Positions 1 through 8,605 are shown, counted from the stretch's first letter. The stretch is DNA of 40,315 nucleotides from Candidatus Segatella violae (GCA_002440225.1 DJSH01000040.1:15272-55586), one strand, 5' to 3'. Numbers and translations: made by a program. Notes: generated by a model not told the origin, from the letters alone.

Positions 1-1304
1 GAATGATTCGTCGGTGCGCCCATCACCACAAGATAGAGCGCCTTGAGTGGATGGTCCTTCGGTGCTACCAAAGCTACCTTGCCATGGACTATCTCCCCCA
101 CTGGACTATAGATACACTTGTCTGTATCAGCGGTGACACCCACCAAGCCATAGCGATAGCCGATGGTTCGAGCCATCTTGTCCTTGGCAGCAACCAAAGG
201 TTTTCCTTCCGCATCGAGCGCCCTAAAATCTACCACTACTTTCTTGCCAGCCTTTGGCACTTCCAATTTGATGGCATTGAAGCCATAGTTCTCTGGCACC
301 AAGGCTGTGTCTGGTCGCAGATAACCATTCTCCATCTTCTGCATTTGGGTATCGAAGGTACAAGCATACGGACGTGTCTCCTTGCGAGCATAGTCGAAGT
401 CGGAATTCACAAGATGACGATAGCAATCGAACATCTCGTCATTAAATTGCTTCTGAGTCATCTTATACTTACGTTTATAGGTAACCACAGGGTCCTCGCC
501 TACTTTACCTTCACGATAAAGCTGAGCAATACTTTCGAGTCCATGCTTCTCAGCCCACCATTCGATGACGTATGGTGAATGATAGATGTTGTCGAGATGC
601 AAGTAGCCTTTGTGGGTGAGCTGTTTGAAGGCATCGAAATGATATTTCTCGTCGGTTATCCAGTCAGGATTCACACGCCAAAGCATCCACTGCGAGGTCA
701 TTTCGAAGAAGCCGCTACCTCCCCAAGCCTCGCCAGCACGGTCTGCCATAATCTGGAGTTGGAAACTGTGCCCTAGCTCGTGAGCCAAACAGTTGAGTTT
801 TTTATCTTGTATGCGATTAGGTGTCACCCAGAGAGCTCCAATGAAATCATCGTATGTACCACCATACGCCGTACCTTCGAGCGAATAATTCACCATCACC
901 ATCATCTTATATTGGTCGCAGATGCTGCCTGGCAAAGAGAACTTCAGCGTGTCTCGGAAGAAATGATAGAATCGCTCCACTTGAGTCTGCAAGTTCCCCA
1001 AGTCGAATTTCATAGGATGTCCATCAAGCGAAGGAGGATTCTGGGTATTGTCACCGAAAGGCTTCTCCCAGAAATATACGATATTCTGCGTCTGCGCACT
1101 ATGTCGCCAACACCAACGAGCATTGTCATCGTTGAGGTCGTATGGCTTCAAAGAGTCTGGCACAAAGATGAGCTTCTGTGGTGCAGAGACCGGATTATTT
1201 GGTCGAGTGGCAGGAGCCTCGGAAGGATCCTGCTGTGCCAAAACAGACTGTGCCATCGGCAAGGTTGCGGCTGTAAGAAGCAGCGAAAAGAGGAATCGTT
1301 TCAT
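1..1304 (-). CDS. Secreted HExxH zincin-like protein (DUF6055-like), 3' end outside window
   Basis: Partial gene: 434 codons are visible from the ATG at 1302-1304, and the reading frame runs off the left edge. The N-terminus MKRFLFSLLLTAATLPMAQS is a Sec signal peptide with likely cleavage near VLA-Q. Residues 175-179 read HELGH, followed by SFQLQ, and a Glu at residue 201 lies in a FFEMTSQW motif. This HExxH plus downstream Glu arrangement is that of gluzincin metallopeptidases, so a periplasmic or exported zinc protease is inferred. The blocks YFWEKPFGDN and DDFIGALWV are shared with the 689-residue protein at 3145-5214, so the two are paralogues. I recall such Bacteroidota proteins as DUF6055, but this is unverified. 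The start is supported by the signal peptide and by a perfect -7 box (TACTTTTG) at 1357-1364. Open frames on the plus strand over this region are shadows of this gene. Confidence 0.85.
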   Translation of the reverse strand, partial: MKRFLFSLLLTAATLPMAQSVLAQQDPSEAPATRPNNPVSAPQKLIFVPDSLKPYDLNDDNARWCWRHSAQTQNIVYFWEKPFGDNTQNPPSLDGHPMKFDLGNLQTQVERFYHFFRDTLKFSLPGSICDQYKMMVMVNYSLEGTAYGGTYDDFIGALWVTPNRIQDKKLNCLAHELGHSFQLQIMADRAGEAWGGSGFFEMTSQWMLWRVNPDWITDEKYHFDAFKQLTHKGYLHLDNIYHSPYVIEWWAEKHGLESIAQLYREGKVGEDPVVTYKRKYKMTQKQFNDEMFDCYRHLVNSDFDYARKETRPYACTFDTQMQKMENGYLRPDTALVPENYGFNAIKLEVPKAGKKVVVDFRALDAEGKPLVAAKDKMARTIGYRYGLVGVTADTDKCIYSPVGEIVHGKVALVAPKDHPLKALYLVVMGAPTNH

Positions 1305-1356
1305 TCGGTTATGATTTTTATTATTCTTATGATTTTCGTTATTTATATTTTGGGGA

Positions 1357-1420
1357 CAAAAGTACGCATTATAATTGTAATATAGTCACAATATCGTACA
1401 AAAGGATAAAAATATCGTAT
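1357..1420 (-). promoter_or_regulatory. Promoter with paired operator half-sites for the left-edge zincin gene
   Basis: On the minus strand the -7 box is TACTTTTG (1357-1364), a perfect TAnnTTTG. No TTTG -33 element is seen at the right distance. Instead two ATATCGTA words lie at 1391-1398 and 1412-1419 (plus-strand reading), exactly 21 bp apart. Their TATCGT cores start 28 and 49 bp beyond the -7 box, the same spacing as at other promoters of this locus. This suggests activator-dependent transcription. Confidence 0.65.
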
Positions 1421-1435
1421 TTTTAATATATCTTC

Positions 1436-1467
1436 TTTGCCAATTCGAAAAAAAATGATTAGCTTTG
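1436..1467 (+). promoter_or_regulatory. Bacteroidota-type promoter for the AAA-ATPase/nuclease gene
   Basis: TTTG at 1436-1439 and TAGCTTTG at 1460-1467 are separated by 20 bp, a textbook Bacteroidota -33/-7 pair. The start codon of the ATPase gene lies 26 bp downstream. Unlike the neighbouring locus promoters it has a complete -33 element and no operator half-sites, so it is probably constitutive. Confidence 0.75.
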
Positions 1468-1493
1468 CACTTGAAATATAAAAAAAGAAGAAA

Positions 1494-3095
1494 ATGATGA
1501 AATATCCTATAGGAATACAAGCATTTGACAGAATACGTGAAGAGGAATATATATATGTCGATAAGACAGACTTAATATATTCCCTGACTCACAATGGTTC
1601 CGTGTATTTTCTGGGGCGTCCTAGACGATTCGGAAAGAGTCTTCTTATCTCTACACTCGAAAACTATTACTTAGGCAAGAAAGAGTTGTTCAAGGGTCTT
1701 GCCATTGAAAAGCTAGAGACAGAATGGAAGACTTATCCAGTATTTCACATCGACTTCGGAACAGGCACTTATGTAAATGCTGATGCCATCAACCAGGTGC
1801 TAGAATCTTACTTAATGGAATGGGAGAAAAAATACCAAATAGAGAAAACATCCATTACCGATTACAGCTTACGGTTCAAAAAAGTTTTGGAAGAGGCTCA
1901 TCGACAGACTGGTCTCCGCGCCGTCGTTTTGGTAGATGAATACGACAAACCCTTGCTCGATGTGATGGACTTGGAATATAGGATAGAGCATCTTGGCAAG
2001 CAAATTACCTTGGAAGAATACAACCGCGCTATGCTTCGTGCCTTCTTCTCCACTTTCAAGGGAGCAGACCAGCATCTCCAATTCGTATTCCTCACTGGTG
2101 TCACCAAGTTTTCACAGGTAAGTGTGTTTAGCGACTTCAACCAGCCTAACGACATCAGCATGGATATCCAGTACGATACCCTTTGTGGACTTACTGACGA
2201 GGAAATTACCCAATATTTCCAAAAGCCTATTTCAGAGATGGCAAACATATATGGCTATTCGGTGGAAGAGATGCGAGCCAAACTGAAGCAGCATTTTGAT
2301 GGCTATCATTTCAGCAAACGACTGAAAGGCGTTTACAATCCATTCAGTATATTAAACACCTTGCAGAAAAAGGACATTCAGAACTATTGGTTCCGAACGG
2401 GTACACCTAGCTACTTGATTCGTCTGCTCAACCATTTTGACGAGAATCTGAATGAACTGACAGGCAAATATTACATGCCAGAGCAGTTCATCGACTATCG
2501 TGCCGATGTAGAAAAGCCCCTGCCTATGATTTTCCAGAGCGGTTATCTCACCATCAAGGAATATGATAGAGACTTGAATGCATTCTTGCTAGATTTCCCT
2601 AACGATGAGGTAAAGCGAGGTTTTGTCACCCTAATTACTAATAACTATCTGAAGCCTAAAGAAAATGTCGATAGTTGGTTGATGACAGCAGTAGCAGCTC
2701 TAAAGCGAAGCGAATTAGAGCTATTCCATCAGCAACTCACATCTTTCCTTGCCAGCATCCCTTACACGATGCGACGCAACGGCAATGAACGGGAGAAAGA
2801 GCGCTATTTCCATTATACATTCTATCTTTTGCTGCGCCTCATCAGCACCTTTGTCGTTTACACAGAGAAAATACAGAGTCAAGGAAGGGTAGATTGTATT
2901 ATCGAGACTCCAAAGTTCGTCTATATTTTCGAGTTCAAGCTTGATGGTTCTGCCAAGGACGCCCTGCAGCAGATAGAAGACAAAGGCTATGCTCAAGAAT
3001 ACGCTTCCGATAACAGGAAGCTCTTTGAAATCGGTTGCAATTTCTCTTCCGAGAAAGGAACAATAGAGGGATGGGAAGTCAAAGAACACAACTAA
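1494..3095 (+). CDS. AAA-ATPase-like protein with C-terminal PD-(D/E)XK nuclease domain
   Basis: 533 residues. The N-terminal half matches the AAA-ATPase_like family: it opens with the typical YPIGIQAFDRIREEEYIYVDKT, has a Walker A GRPRRFGKSL at 41-50, and a Walker B VLVDEYDKPLL with D148/E149. The C-terminus carries a PDDEXK_9-type nuclease core, GRVDCIIE with D467 followed by E480-F-K482. The family is abundant and multicopy in Bacteroides and Prevotella; its function is unknown, though defence or mobile-element roles are suspected. The start could be either of the two adjacent ATGs. The gene is a single-gene unit with its own promoter and terminator. It points against its leftward neighbours and interrupts two paralogous zincin genes, so it looks like an inserted cassette. 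Confidence 0.9.
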   Translation: MMKYPIGIQAFDRIREEEYIYVDKTDLIYSLTHNGSVYFLGRPRRFGKSLLISTLENYYLGKKELFKGLAIEKLETEWKTYPVFHIDFGTGTYVNADAINQVLESYLMEWEKKYQIEKTSITDYSLRFKKVLEEAHRQTGLRAVVLVDEYDKPLLDVMDLEYRIEHLGKQITLEEYNRAMLRAFFSTFKGADQHLQFVFLTGVTKFSQVSVFSDFNQPNDISMDIQYDTLCGLTDEEITQYFQKPISEMANIYGYSVEEMRAKLKQHFDGYHFSKRLKGVYNPFSILNTLQKKDIQNYWFRTGTPSYLIRLLNHFDENLNELTGKYYMPEQFIDYRADVEKPLPMIFQSGYLTIKEYDRDLNAFLLDFPNDEVKRGFVTLITNNYLKPKENVDSWLMTAVAALKRSELELFHQQLTSFLASIPYTMRRNGNEREKERYFHYTFYLLLRLISTFVVYTEKIQSQGRVDCIIETPKFVYIFEFKLDGSAKDALQQIEDKGYAQEYASDNRKLFEIGCNFSSEKGTIEGWEVKEHN

Positions 3096-3100
3096 AAAGC

Positions 3101-3138
3101 ACGCCCGATAGCAAACCAAAAACTATCGGGCGTATTTT
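3101..3138. terminator. Bidirectional intrinsic terminator, CGCCCGATAG stem
   Basis: An 11-bp perfect stem (3101-3111 with 3123-3133) encloses an 11-nt A-rich loop. T-rich sequence follows on the right, and A-rich sequence lies on the left (T-rich on the other strand). It lies between the convergent ends of the ATPase gene and the 689-residue zincin gene and can serve both. The stem core CGCCCGATAG recurs in the hairpin at 5724-5769. Confidence 0.85.
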
Positions 3139-3144
3139 TGTCAT

Positions 3145-5214
3145 TTAGAACTTCATCTTTACTGTGATGACTGCCTTATGAAGCTTGCCACCTTTATTAT
3201 ATACCATCGTTGGCTTGATGGTATAGGTCTTGCCTTTCTGCGAAGCACCAGGCTTGTGACCTACGGTGAGGGCATAGCCACCAGCATTATACTCGAAGTA
3301 AATCTTCGTTCCATCCCCCCAAGCACCAGCGGTTCCATCCTCGGCTATCCAGAAACCTATGCCGTTGGCTGAATAAGCATACGAGATAGTACCATCAGGA
3401 TTGGTCAATCCCACAGCCACCTTGCCATCTGCAGGACCTGTGAAGCCATCAGCCTTTACTGTTCCAGCATCCAGCGTAGCACCAGCAATCTCTGAAGGCT
3501 GAAGTTTGAATGCCTTGGCTATCTTCGCCATCACGCCATCGTTCAACAGATTGAATGTATGAAGAGGATAATCTGTGCTGTTGGCTTCAAGGCTTACCTC
3601 CAATGTTGCATCAACATCTGTAGGATCGCCCGCAGGAATAACTACATTTCCCAGCAAGTCGGTACCCGAGAATTTCACACGATAAGGCCACTGCTCATCA
3701 TTGGTCTCATCATCATCCCAAGCATTGCGATTGTACTGGCCAGGAGCAGCCAACACACAGAAATACAGGCGGTCTGTATTGGCAGGTACATCATAGGACG
3801 CACTACCCTGCTTACCAGCATGCATCTCACCATAATGAGACTTGCCATCCTTGGTGATTGCCACGAAACCATAACGATAACTCTGCTGCATATTGCTCTG
3901 AGAATTGTACTTTTTCACAGTGCTCTTTGCATTACCATCTCCATCCACCACCGTGCCAGGGTCTCCGGCAGCAAGAGCAGAACCAGGAGCTATGCCATCT
4001 ATGGTAGCACTTACCTTACTTGAGGATGGTATATTCAATGGAATCAAGTTGAAGCCTGTAGTACCAGGGCAATTGGAATAAGCCACTTGGTAATACTCTC
4101 CATTCTTGTACAACTTGGTAGAGTAATTGATGGCAGCATCGGTCTTATACTGATGCACTGCATCAAAGTCGTAATCAGCACAATGAGCCGCATAATCATA
4201 CAAATCCTTATAGAGTGTATTCAAATCATTGTTGCAATAAAGGCGCATGTAAGTTTGGAGAGGATCCTCAGGATACTTGCTCTCCTTCCAAATGCGAGCG
4301 TAAGATTCGATACCATGTTTTTGCGTGAAATAGTATTGGAACCAGTAGCTGGCATAACGCATAAACTCATGGTTGAAATGGCGATGATGATTTTTGAGCC
4401 ATACCTGCACATTGGCATCTTGGGTAAAAGCCTCCACAGGATAATCCTGGAACGACTGCCATTGAGCACACTGTTCCCAATAAGCACAACCACCAGAGCC
4501 CTTGTCACCAAAACCATAGCGGAAGCCACAAGGTACTATTTGTGTATTGTTGCCCATATCTATAGGCTCAGCCTCTCCTGTGAAAAGCTTGTCAGCAGAA
4601 GTCTGATATTGGAAGGAGTGACCAATCTCATGACCGATGGTAGAACCTACCGGCTTACAGGTTGAAGGGTTAACCCAAAGGGCACCAATCTTATCGTCAT
4701 AACCAGAACCTGTGGCAAGCCACTCTGTCTGATAGAGCAGATAAATCTGCATCTTATGGTTATCAAGAACTGACTTTCCCTGTCCGACTGTAGCCATGCC
4801 GAGTTTCTCAACATTGGTCTTATAGAACTGTTCAGCCTTAGCCAACAAGTCATCAACATCCACACGCAATTCTTCAGGCACAGACTCCGCATTAGGGTTA
4901 TCACCGAAGCCTGGCTCCCAGAACACAAAGAAATGCTCACTCTGTTTCATACGCCACCAAGACCACTTGGCATCGCTACGGAGCATCTTGTCTGGACCTT
5001 TTTCAAAGCCCTCGTTCCAAGTTCCAGGACAGTAATACTTATCGAAGTCTTTGATTTTCGATTTATCCATCATTTTAACTTCCGAAGAATTCGGAGTCAC
5101 TGGGCTTTCAGGTTCATCCGAGCCATTGCTAGAACTACAGCTACCCAATAAAAAGAGAAGCGTGCAGATAGCCAACAAGTTAACCATCCCTGTTTTCTTT
5201 TGCATTTGTTTCAT
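3145..5214 (-). CDS. Zincin-like lipoprotein with C-terminal DUF4859-type domain
   Basis: 689 residues. The signal peptide ends in a lipobox LLGSC (Cys26), so this is a lipoprotein and probably surface-exposed. The middle part carries HEIGHSFQYQ (H195, E196, H199) with E247 in YWEQCAQW, a gluzincin-like set of zinc ligands. It shares YDDKIGALWVNP and VFWEPGFGDN blocks with the left-edge gene. Roughly residues 535-689 resemble a DUF4859 module (GIGFWIAEDGTAGAWGDGTKIYFEYN), the same module that makes up the lipoprotein at 5887-6876. It may bind glycan or polypeptide. Protease activity is inferred from motifs only. The gene has its own promoter with the locus operator motif, so it is probably co-induced with the SusC/SusD system. 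A catalytically inactive binding protein is an alternative. Confidence 0.85.
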   Translation of the reverse strand: MKQMQKKTGMVNLLAICTLLFLLGSCSSSNGSDEPESPVTPNSSEVKMMDKSKIKDFDKYYCPGTWNEGFEKGPDKMLRSDAKWSWWRMKQSEHFFVFWEPGFGDNPNAESVPEELRVDVDDLLAKAEQFYKTNVEKLGMATVGQGKSVLDNHKMQIYLLYQTEWLATGSGYDDKIGALWVNPSTCKPVGSTIGHEIGHSFQYQTSADKLFTGEAEPIDMGNNTQIVPCGFRYGFGDKGSGGCAYWEQCAQWQSFQDYPVEAFTQDANVQVWLKNHHRHFNHEFMRYASYWFQYYFTQKHGIESYARIWKESKYPEDPLQTYMRLYCNNDLNTLYKDLYDYAAHCADYDFDAVHQYKTDAAINYSTKLYKNGEYYQVAYSNCPGTTGFNLIPLNIPSSSKVSATIDGIAPGSALAAGDPGTVVDGDGNAKSTVKKYNSQSNMQQSYRYGFVAITKDGKSHYGEMHAGKQGSASYDVPANTDRLYFCVLAAPGQYNRNAWDDDETNDEQWPYRVKFSGTDLLGNVVIPAGDPTDVDATLEVSLEANSTDYPLHTFNLLNDGVMAKIAKAFKLQPSEIAGATLDAGTVKADGFTGPADGKVAVGLTNPDGTISYAYSANGIGFWIAEDGTAGAWGDGTKIYFEYNAGGYALTVGHKPGASQKGKTYTIKPTMVYNKGGKLHKAVITVKMKF

Positions 5215-5254
5215 TCTTACATAGTTTTATCGGTTTATGATTGAGTTTCAACTG

Positions 5255-5308
5255 CAAAGTAACTGATTTTCAGTAAAACAAGATACAAACATCGTCCAAA
5301 ATATCGTA
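5255..5308 (-). promoter_or_regulatory. Promoter and operator half-sites for the 689-residue zincin gene
   Basis: On the minus strand the -7 box is TTACTTTG (5255-5262), 7 of 8 to consensus and followed by GCAGT. The plus-strand word CATCGTCC begins at 5290, 28 bp beyond the -7 box, as at the other locus promoters. A second core TATCGT is at 5302-5307, only 12 bp from the first; nothing good lies at the usual 21-bp position. The match to the shared architecture is therefore partial. Confidence 0.55.
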
Positions 5309-5333
5309 AACCTATAAGATTTTCCTAAAAAAC

Positions 5334-5365
5334 CTTGGAAGCAAAAAGGAAAAAGCGTATCTTTG
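5334..5365 (+). promoter_or_regulatory. Promoter for the small ORF pair
   Basis: CTTG (5334-5337) and TATCTTTG (5358-5365) are separated by 20 bp. The -7 box is perfect and the -33 box matches 3 of 4. The first small ORF begins 26 bp downstream. This supports transcription of the otherwise anonymous stretch 5391-5719. Confidence 0.65.
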
Positions 5366-5390
5366 CAGATATTTTTAAACATAGAATAAT

Positions 5391-5558
5391 ATGGCAACAC
5401 CAATTAGAGTTATCCCTACCCTCCAAGGAGAGGAAGCAAGAAAGTTTATAGAACAAGCCGAATGGGTAGAAGCCCATCCTGGCATGGGAGGAGAAAAAGT
5501 AAGCAAGGAAGATATACAACTCCTTCGAAATTATTTACGTGAACAGAACTTGGCATGA
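5391..5558 (+). CDS. Small protein of unknown function (55 aa), first of an overlapping pair
   Basis: The ORF reads MATPIRVIPTLQGEEARKFI and continues to a C-terminal helix ending REQNLA. It is hydrophilic and predicted mostly helical after residue 13, with no signal peptide. I do not recognise a family. Support for it being real: a good promoter just upstream, an ATGA overlap with the next ORF (stop TGA 5556-5558, start ATG 5555-5557), and a hairpin terminator at 5724-5769 right after the second ORF. The organisation resembles small two-gene modules such as toxin-antitoxin pairs, but nothing in the sequence shows that activity. Confidence 0.6.
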   Translation: MATPIRVIPTLQGEEARKFIEQAEWVEAHPGMGGEKVSKEDIQLLRNYLREQNLA

Positions 5559-5719
5559 CATATCGCGAGTTTTTGGGCATGTGCGATTTAGTTATCATTG
5601 ATGCCAAAAGACTCGAAGCCAAATGCATAAGATTGCCATTAAACACTCGCCTAATATATTATGACCTACTGTCCTTGCCTGATGAAATCAACACAGTTAA
5701 ATCACAAACTCTATCATAA
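5555..5719 (+). CDS. Small protein of unknown function (54 aa), second of an overlapping pair
   Basis: This ORF begins within the stop of the preceding one (ATGA), which suggests translational coupling. The product reads MTYREFLGMCDLVIIDAKRL and ends INTVKSQTLS. It contains two Cys and alternating hydrophobic stretches, with no signal peptide or membrane segment. No family is recognised. The stop is 4 bp from the first base of the terminator stem, so the pair forms a compact self-contained cassette inside the utilisation locus, on the strand opposite to its neighbours. Confidence 0.55.
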   Translation: MTYREFLGMCDLVIIDAKRLEAKCIRLPLNTRLIYYDLLSLPDEINTVKSQTLS

Positions 5720-5723
5720 ACAT

Positions 5724-5774
5724 AAATCGCCCGATAGTTGCTACATCGAATAGCACTATCGGGCGATTTTTATT
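5724..5774. terminator. Intrinsic terminator, 15-bp perfect stem
   Basis: 5724-5738 pairs perfectly with 5755-5769 around a 16-nt loop, with T-rich sequence on the right and A-rich sequence on the left. It ends the small ORF pair and, on the other strand, can end the susC-susD-DUF4859 operon. Its core CGCCCGATAG is identical to the stem at 3101-3133. Confidence 0.85.
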
Positions 5775-5795
5775 ATATATTATCTAGACTAATCC

Positions 5796-5886
5796 TTATT
5801 GCTCAGCAGCCACATTTGGCTTCATAGACCAGTAAGGATTCTGATACCGTAGGAAATCAGCGTATGTCTTATAATTAGGGCAAACC
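5796..5886 (-). pseudogene. Possible decayed coding tail
   Basis: Immediately downstream of the DUF4859 lipoprotein stop, the next frame of the minus strand reads KVCPNYKTYADFLRYQNPYW followed by SMKPNVAAEQ and a stop at 5796-5798. The composition looks like protein, but there is no start codon and a stop precedes it in frame. It could be the C-terminal remnant of a lost gene truncated by the adjacent cassette, or chance. I do not recognise the family. Confidence 0.3.
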
Positions 5887-6876
5887 TTATGCAAAGGTTA
5901 GGTTCACAACAAATTCTACATACTTTGAAGGATCCTTCTTGCTAGCAAGAACGCAATGAACCTTATTAGTTGTACCTGATGCAACACCTGGATAACGTCC
6001 AATATTCAAACTACCATCTACAGCTTGCACAAAATACTGACAGCCATCACCCCAATTCTGGACAGTACCATCCTTCGTACACCAGAAGCCTATAACACCT
6101 GCATCAGTATTGTACTCTGCAGTAGTATTCCAAGTCCCATCTGCATTATACATATATAAAGCAATATCATTTTCTTGCTTTGCGACTGCATCATTAAGTT
6201 GTTTGACAGTTAGCCCTAAGCAAGATGCAATAGCATTCTCATAATCAGAATATTTCACTGAATATGTATTGTAATCACCCTCAGGAATCATGACATTAGC
6301 CATAATCAAAGAAGGATCAGAGACCATAATTGTAAAATTGAATCTTACATAGTCATCATAATCCTTGCCATTATTGATGGCAAATCCTACATTAGCAGAA
6401 AGCGAAACACCTGCCTCTGAATTTACAGGAACATCAACTACCAAGCTTTTCTTTTCCTTGTCTAATTCTATGCTTGCAACTTGAGAATCTTGACCGCATA
6501 TTAATCCGCTTGCATCATAATACCAACCCAAAGTTCCTTTAGTTGGGGCAGTTTTGTCCCACTTACCACGAGCCGTATTGATATTATAGAAAACAACCTT
6601 TCCACTCTCGACAGCAGCCATCAATTCATCAACTGTCATTCCAAGTTTACTTTTGATTGTCTCCGCATAATCATTTAAGCTAATGGTCTTAGCCTCCACA
6701 TGCCCTTTACGGAATTCAGCGGTATATGCGATTGTTGCAGAAGCATCTGTACGTAGATATGGACTTTCATTTTCTCCATACACATGCTTCTCTGTAGCAT
6801 CCATAGGGTCGTCGCTGCATGAACCAAATGCCAAGGTCATACAAGCTAACATTGTATATAAAAATATCTTTTTCAT
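5887..6876 (-). CDS. DUF4859-type lipoprotein, probable surface glycan-binding protein
   Basis: 329 residues from the ATG at 6874-6876. The longer in-frame start at 6909 would overlap the susD stop and precede the signal peptide, so it is rejected. The signal sequence MKKIFLYTMLACMTLAFGSC has a lipobox with Cys20. Two successive DUF4859-like modules follow, roughly residues 40-185 and 190-329. Each has a GxxGFWCTKDGTVQNWGDG-like or GWYYDASG motif followed by beta-rich sequence. The gene lies 29 bp after susD and is read with it, the position of SusE/SusF-type or SGBP lipoproteins. A glycan-binding role is inferred from position; DUF4859 itself has no function known to me. Confidence 0.85.
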   Translation of the reverse strand: MKKIFLYTMLACMTLAFGSCSDDPMDATEKHVYGENESPYLRTDASATIAYTAEFRKGHVEAKTISLNDYAETIKSKLGMTVDELMAAVESGKVVFYNINTARGKWDKTAPTKGTLGWYYDASGLICGQDSQVASIELDKEKKSLVVDVPVNSEAGVSLSANVGFAINNGKDYDDYVRFNFTIMVSDPSLIMANVMIPEGDYNTYSVKYSDYENAIASCLGLTVKQLNDAVAKQENDIALYMYNADGTWNTTAEYNTDAGVIGFWCTKDGTVQNWGDGCQYFVQAVDGSLNIGRYPGVASGTTNKVHCVLASKKDPSKYVEFVVNLTFA

Positions 6877-6905
6877 ATTATATTCATATTTTTGTTTATA
6901 CTTAA

Positions 6906-8585
6906 TCACTGATTACTATCAGCATAACCAGGATTCTGATGCAACTTAGGGTTACCGTCAAGAGCAGATTTCGGAATAGGGAAGATGTCCTTATGGCGAT
7001 CTGTCTTATCAGGATTAGCGTCCTTACAGAACCAAGACTTACCATTATACACATTCTCCTTAGAACCCTTGATATGGAAACGAATCAAGTCTTGACGACG
7101 GTGATGCTCAGCCACAAACTCCCAAGCTAATTCATCGAGCAAACCACCGAGTTCTATGTCTTGACCACCTTCATTGGTGATAATCCATTTGTCGGCTTCC
7201 CCCATTTTACCTTGGTTTTCACGATGTCCATATGCATATACACTTCCACCCTTGAGCTTCTCTACAGTTACTTTTGCCTTCTCAGGGTTATTCAAGAAGT
7301 CACGTTCACGTACCTTTGTAACCAAATCGGCAGCATCTTGCTCTGTCTCACCATTGTATCCACCAAGACGCAATAAGCACTCTGCCTTCATCATATAGGC
7401 ATCTGCTAAGCGGAAGAACGGAACATCATCGTAAGAAGAACCATACTCACCACCCTTGATTTCATATTTCACCAATCGATAGCTTTCGAAAGGATAGCAT
7501 CCAGGGTTGTCGATACTGTGCAACTCCTTGGTATAAATCAAAGGTTCACCATCTGAATAGATAGGAGCACCAGACTTATCATACTGCTGACCACCTATCC
7601 AACAATCCGTATAGCGAGAGTCATCCTTATCATAAGTATCCAGGAACTGTGGCATTACAGCTGCACCACCAGTTGCCCATCCATCAAAGCCCCAAGTAGC
7701 CTTACCAGCTACATGCATCCACATGTTAGCCATGTAGTTACCAGAAGCATACTTATTCTCAAATGGAATACCAAAGATGATTTCCGGAGAGCCTGAAATA
7801 TCATCCATGAAATTCGCAGAATATGCTGATGCCAAAGAGAAAGGACCTTCCATTACCTTATTCAACTCATCAATACACTTACCGTACCAACTATTGTCGG
7901 AATCATCTTGGAACCAAGCATTATGATTCAAATACATCTTGGCAAGAATCATGTGGATAGCATACTTGTTAAGTTTTCCCATCTCAATGGTCGTACCACA
8001 ATCATCAGCAATCTCATTCAACTCACTCACCAAGAAATCAAATGTCTCTTGTGGAGTAGCTTGCTCTGGCAACCATCCATTAGGATGCTCAAACTCAGTA
8101 TCCAATGGGATGTTGCGGAATAAATCGAAGAGAATATAGTAGTACAAGGCACGATAGCCTCTTAACTGAGCCACCAGCTTCGGATTCTCTTGAATCTGCT
8201 GATAACCCAACAACTTGTTACAAGCATTTATACCTGCATAGTTACGATTCCAAGTATCTCTAAAATGAGCGATTTGAGAATGGAACTCATGCTTGTGCAT
8301 AGATACATATAGGTCACCCCAACCTATGCCAATACGATAAGGGATACACCAAACATCAGATGATTGGTCCATCATGTCTGCATAGCTATACCATCCCCAA
8401 TATACGTCGCGCAAACTACTATATACAGGACCAAACATCGCCATGATTTCCTCGTTGGTAAACTCATGGTTCTCGGTAGCAATCGTATCATACAAATGCT
8501 CATCCAAGTTAGTACAACTAGTAGTAGCCAATCCAGCCACACCCAACATTGTACCATATAATATATTACGAAATTTTGTTTTCAT
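6906..8585 (-). CDS. SusD/RagB-family starch-binding-like outer-membrane lipoprotein
   Basis: 559 residues. The signal peptide ends ATTSC (Cys24), giving a lipoprotein. The N-terminal region TNLDEHLYDTIATENHEFTN and helical repeats with NRNYAGINACNKLL are typical of SusD N-terminal domains. The C-terminus has the usual RRQDLIRFH and FPIPKSALDGNPKLHQNPGY ending. SusD proteins sit over the SusC barrel on the cell surface and deliver oligosaccharide to it. The gene follows susC by 20 bp and is followed by the DUF4859 lipoprotein after 29 bp, so the three form one operon. Confidence 0.95.
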   Translation of the reverse strand: MKTKFRNILYGTMLGVAGLATTSCTNLDEHLYDTIATENHEFTNEEIMAMFGPVYSSLRDVYWGWYSYADMMDQSSDVWCIPYRIGIGWGDLYVSMHKHEFHSQIAHFRDTWNRNYAGINACNKLLGYQQIQENPKLVAQLRGYRALYYYILFDLFRNIPLDTEFEHPNGWLPEQATPQETFDFLVSELNEIADDCGTTIEMGKLNKYAIHMILAKMYLNHNAWFQDDSDNSWYGKCIDELNKVMEGPFSLASAYSANFMDDISGSPEIIFGIPFENKYASGNYMANMWMHVAGKATWGFDGWATGGAAVMPQFLDTYDKDDSRYTDCWIGGQQYDKSGAPIYSDGEPLIYTKELHSIDNPGCYPFESYRLVKYEIKGGEYGSSYDDVPFFRLADAYMMKAECLLRLGGYNGETEQDAADLVTKVRERDFLNNPEKAKVTVEKLKGGSVYAYGHRENQGKMGEADKWIITNEGGQDIELGGLLDELAWEFVAEHHRRQDLIRFHIKGSKENVYNGKSWFCKDANPDKTDRHKDIFPIPKSALDGNPKLHQNPGYADSNQ

Positions 8586-8605
8586 ATCAACAATGCTTTA
8601 ATATG

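Noticed and set aside
3..1385. Plus-strand open frames across the left edge, up to 201 codons
   Set aside because: They are antisense to a continuous minus-strand frame with signal peptide, HExxH motif and promoter; the translations have no recognisable features.
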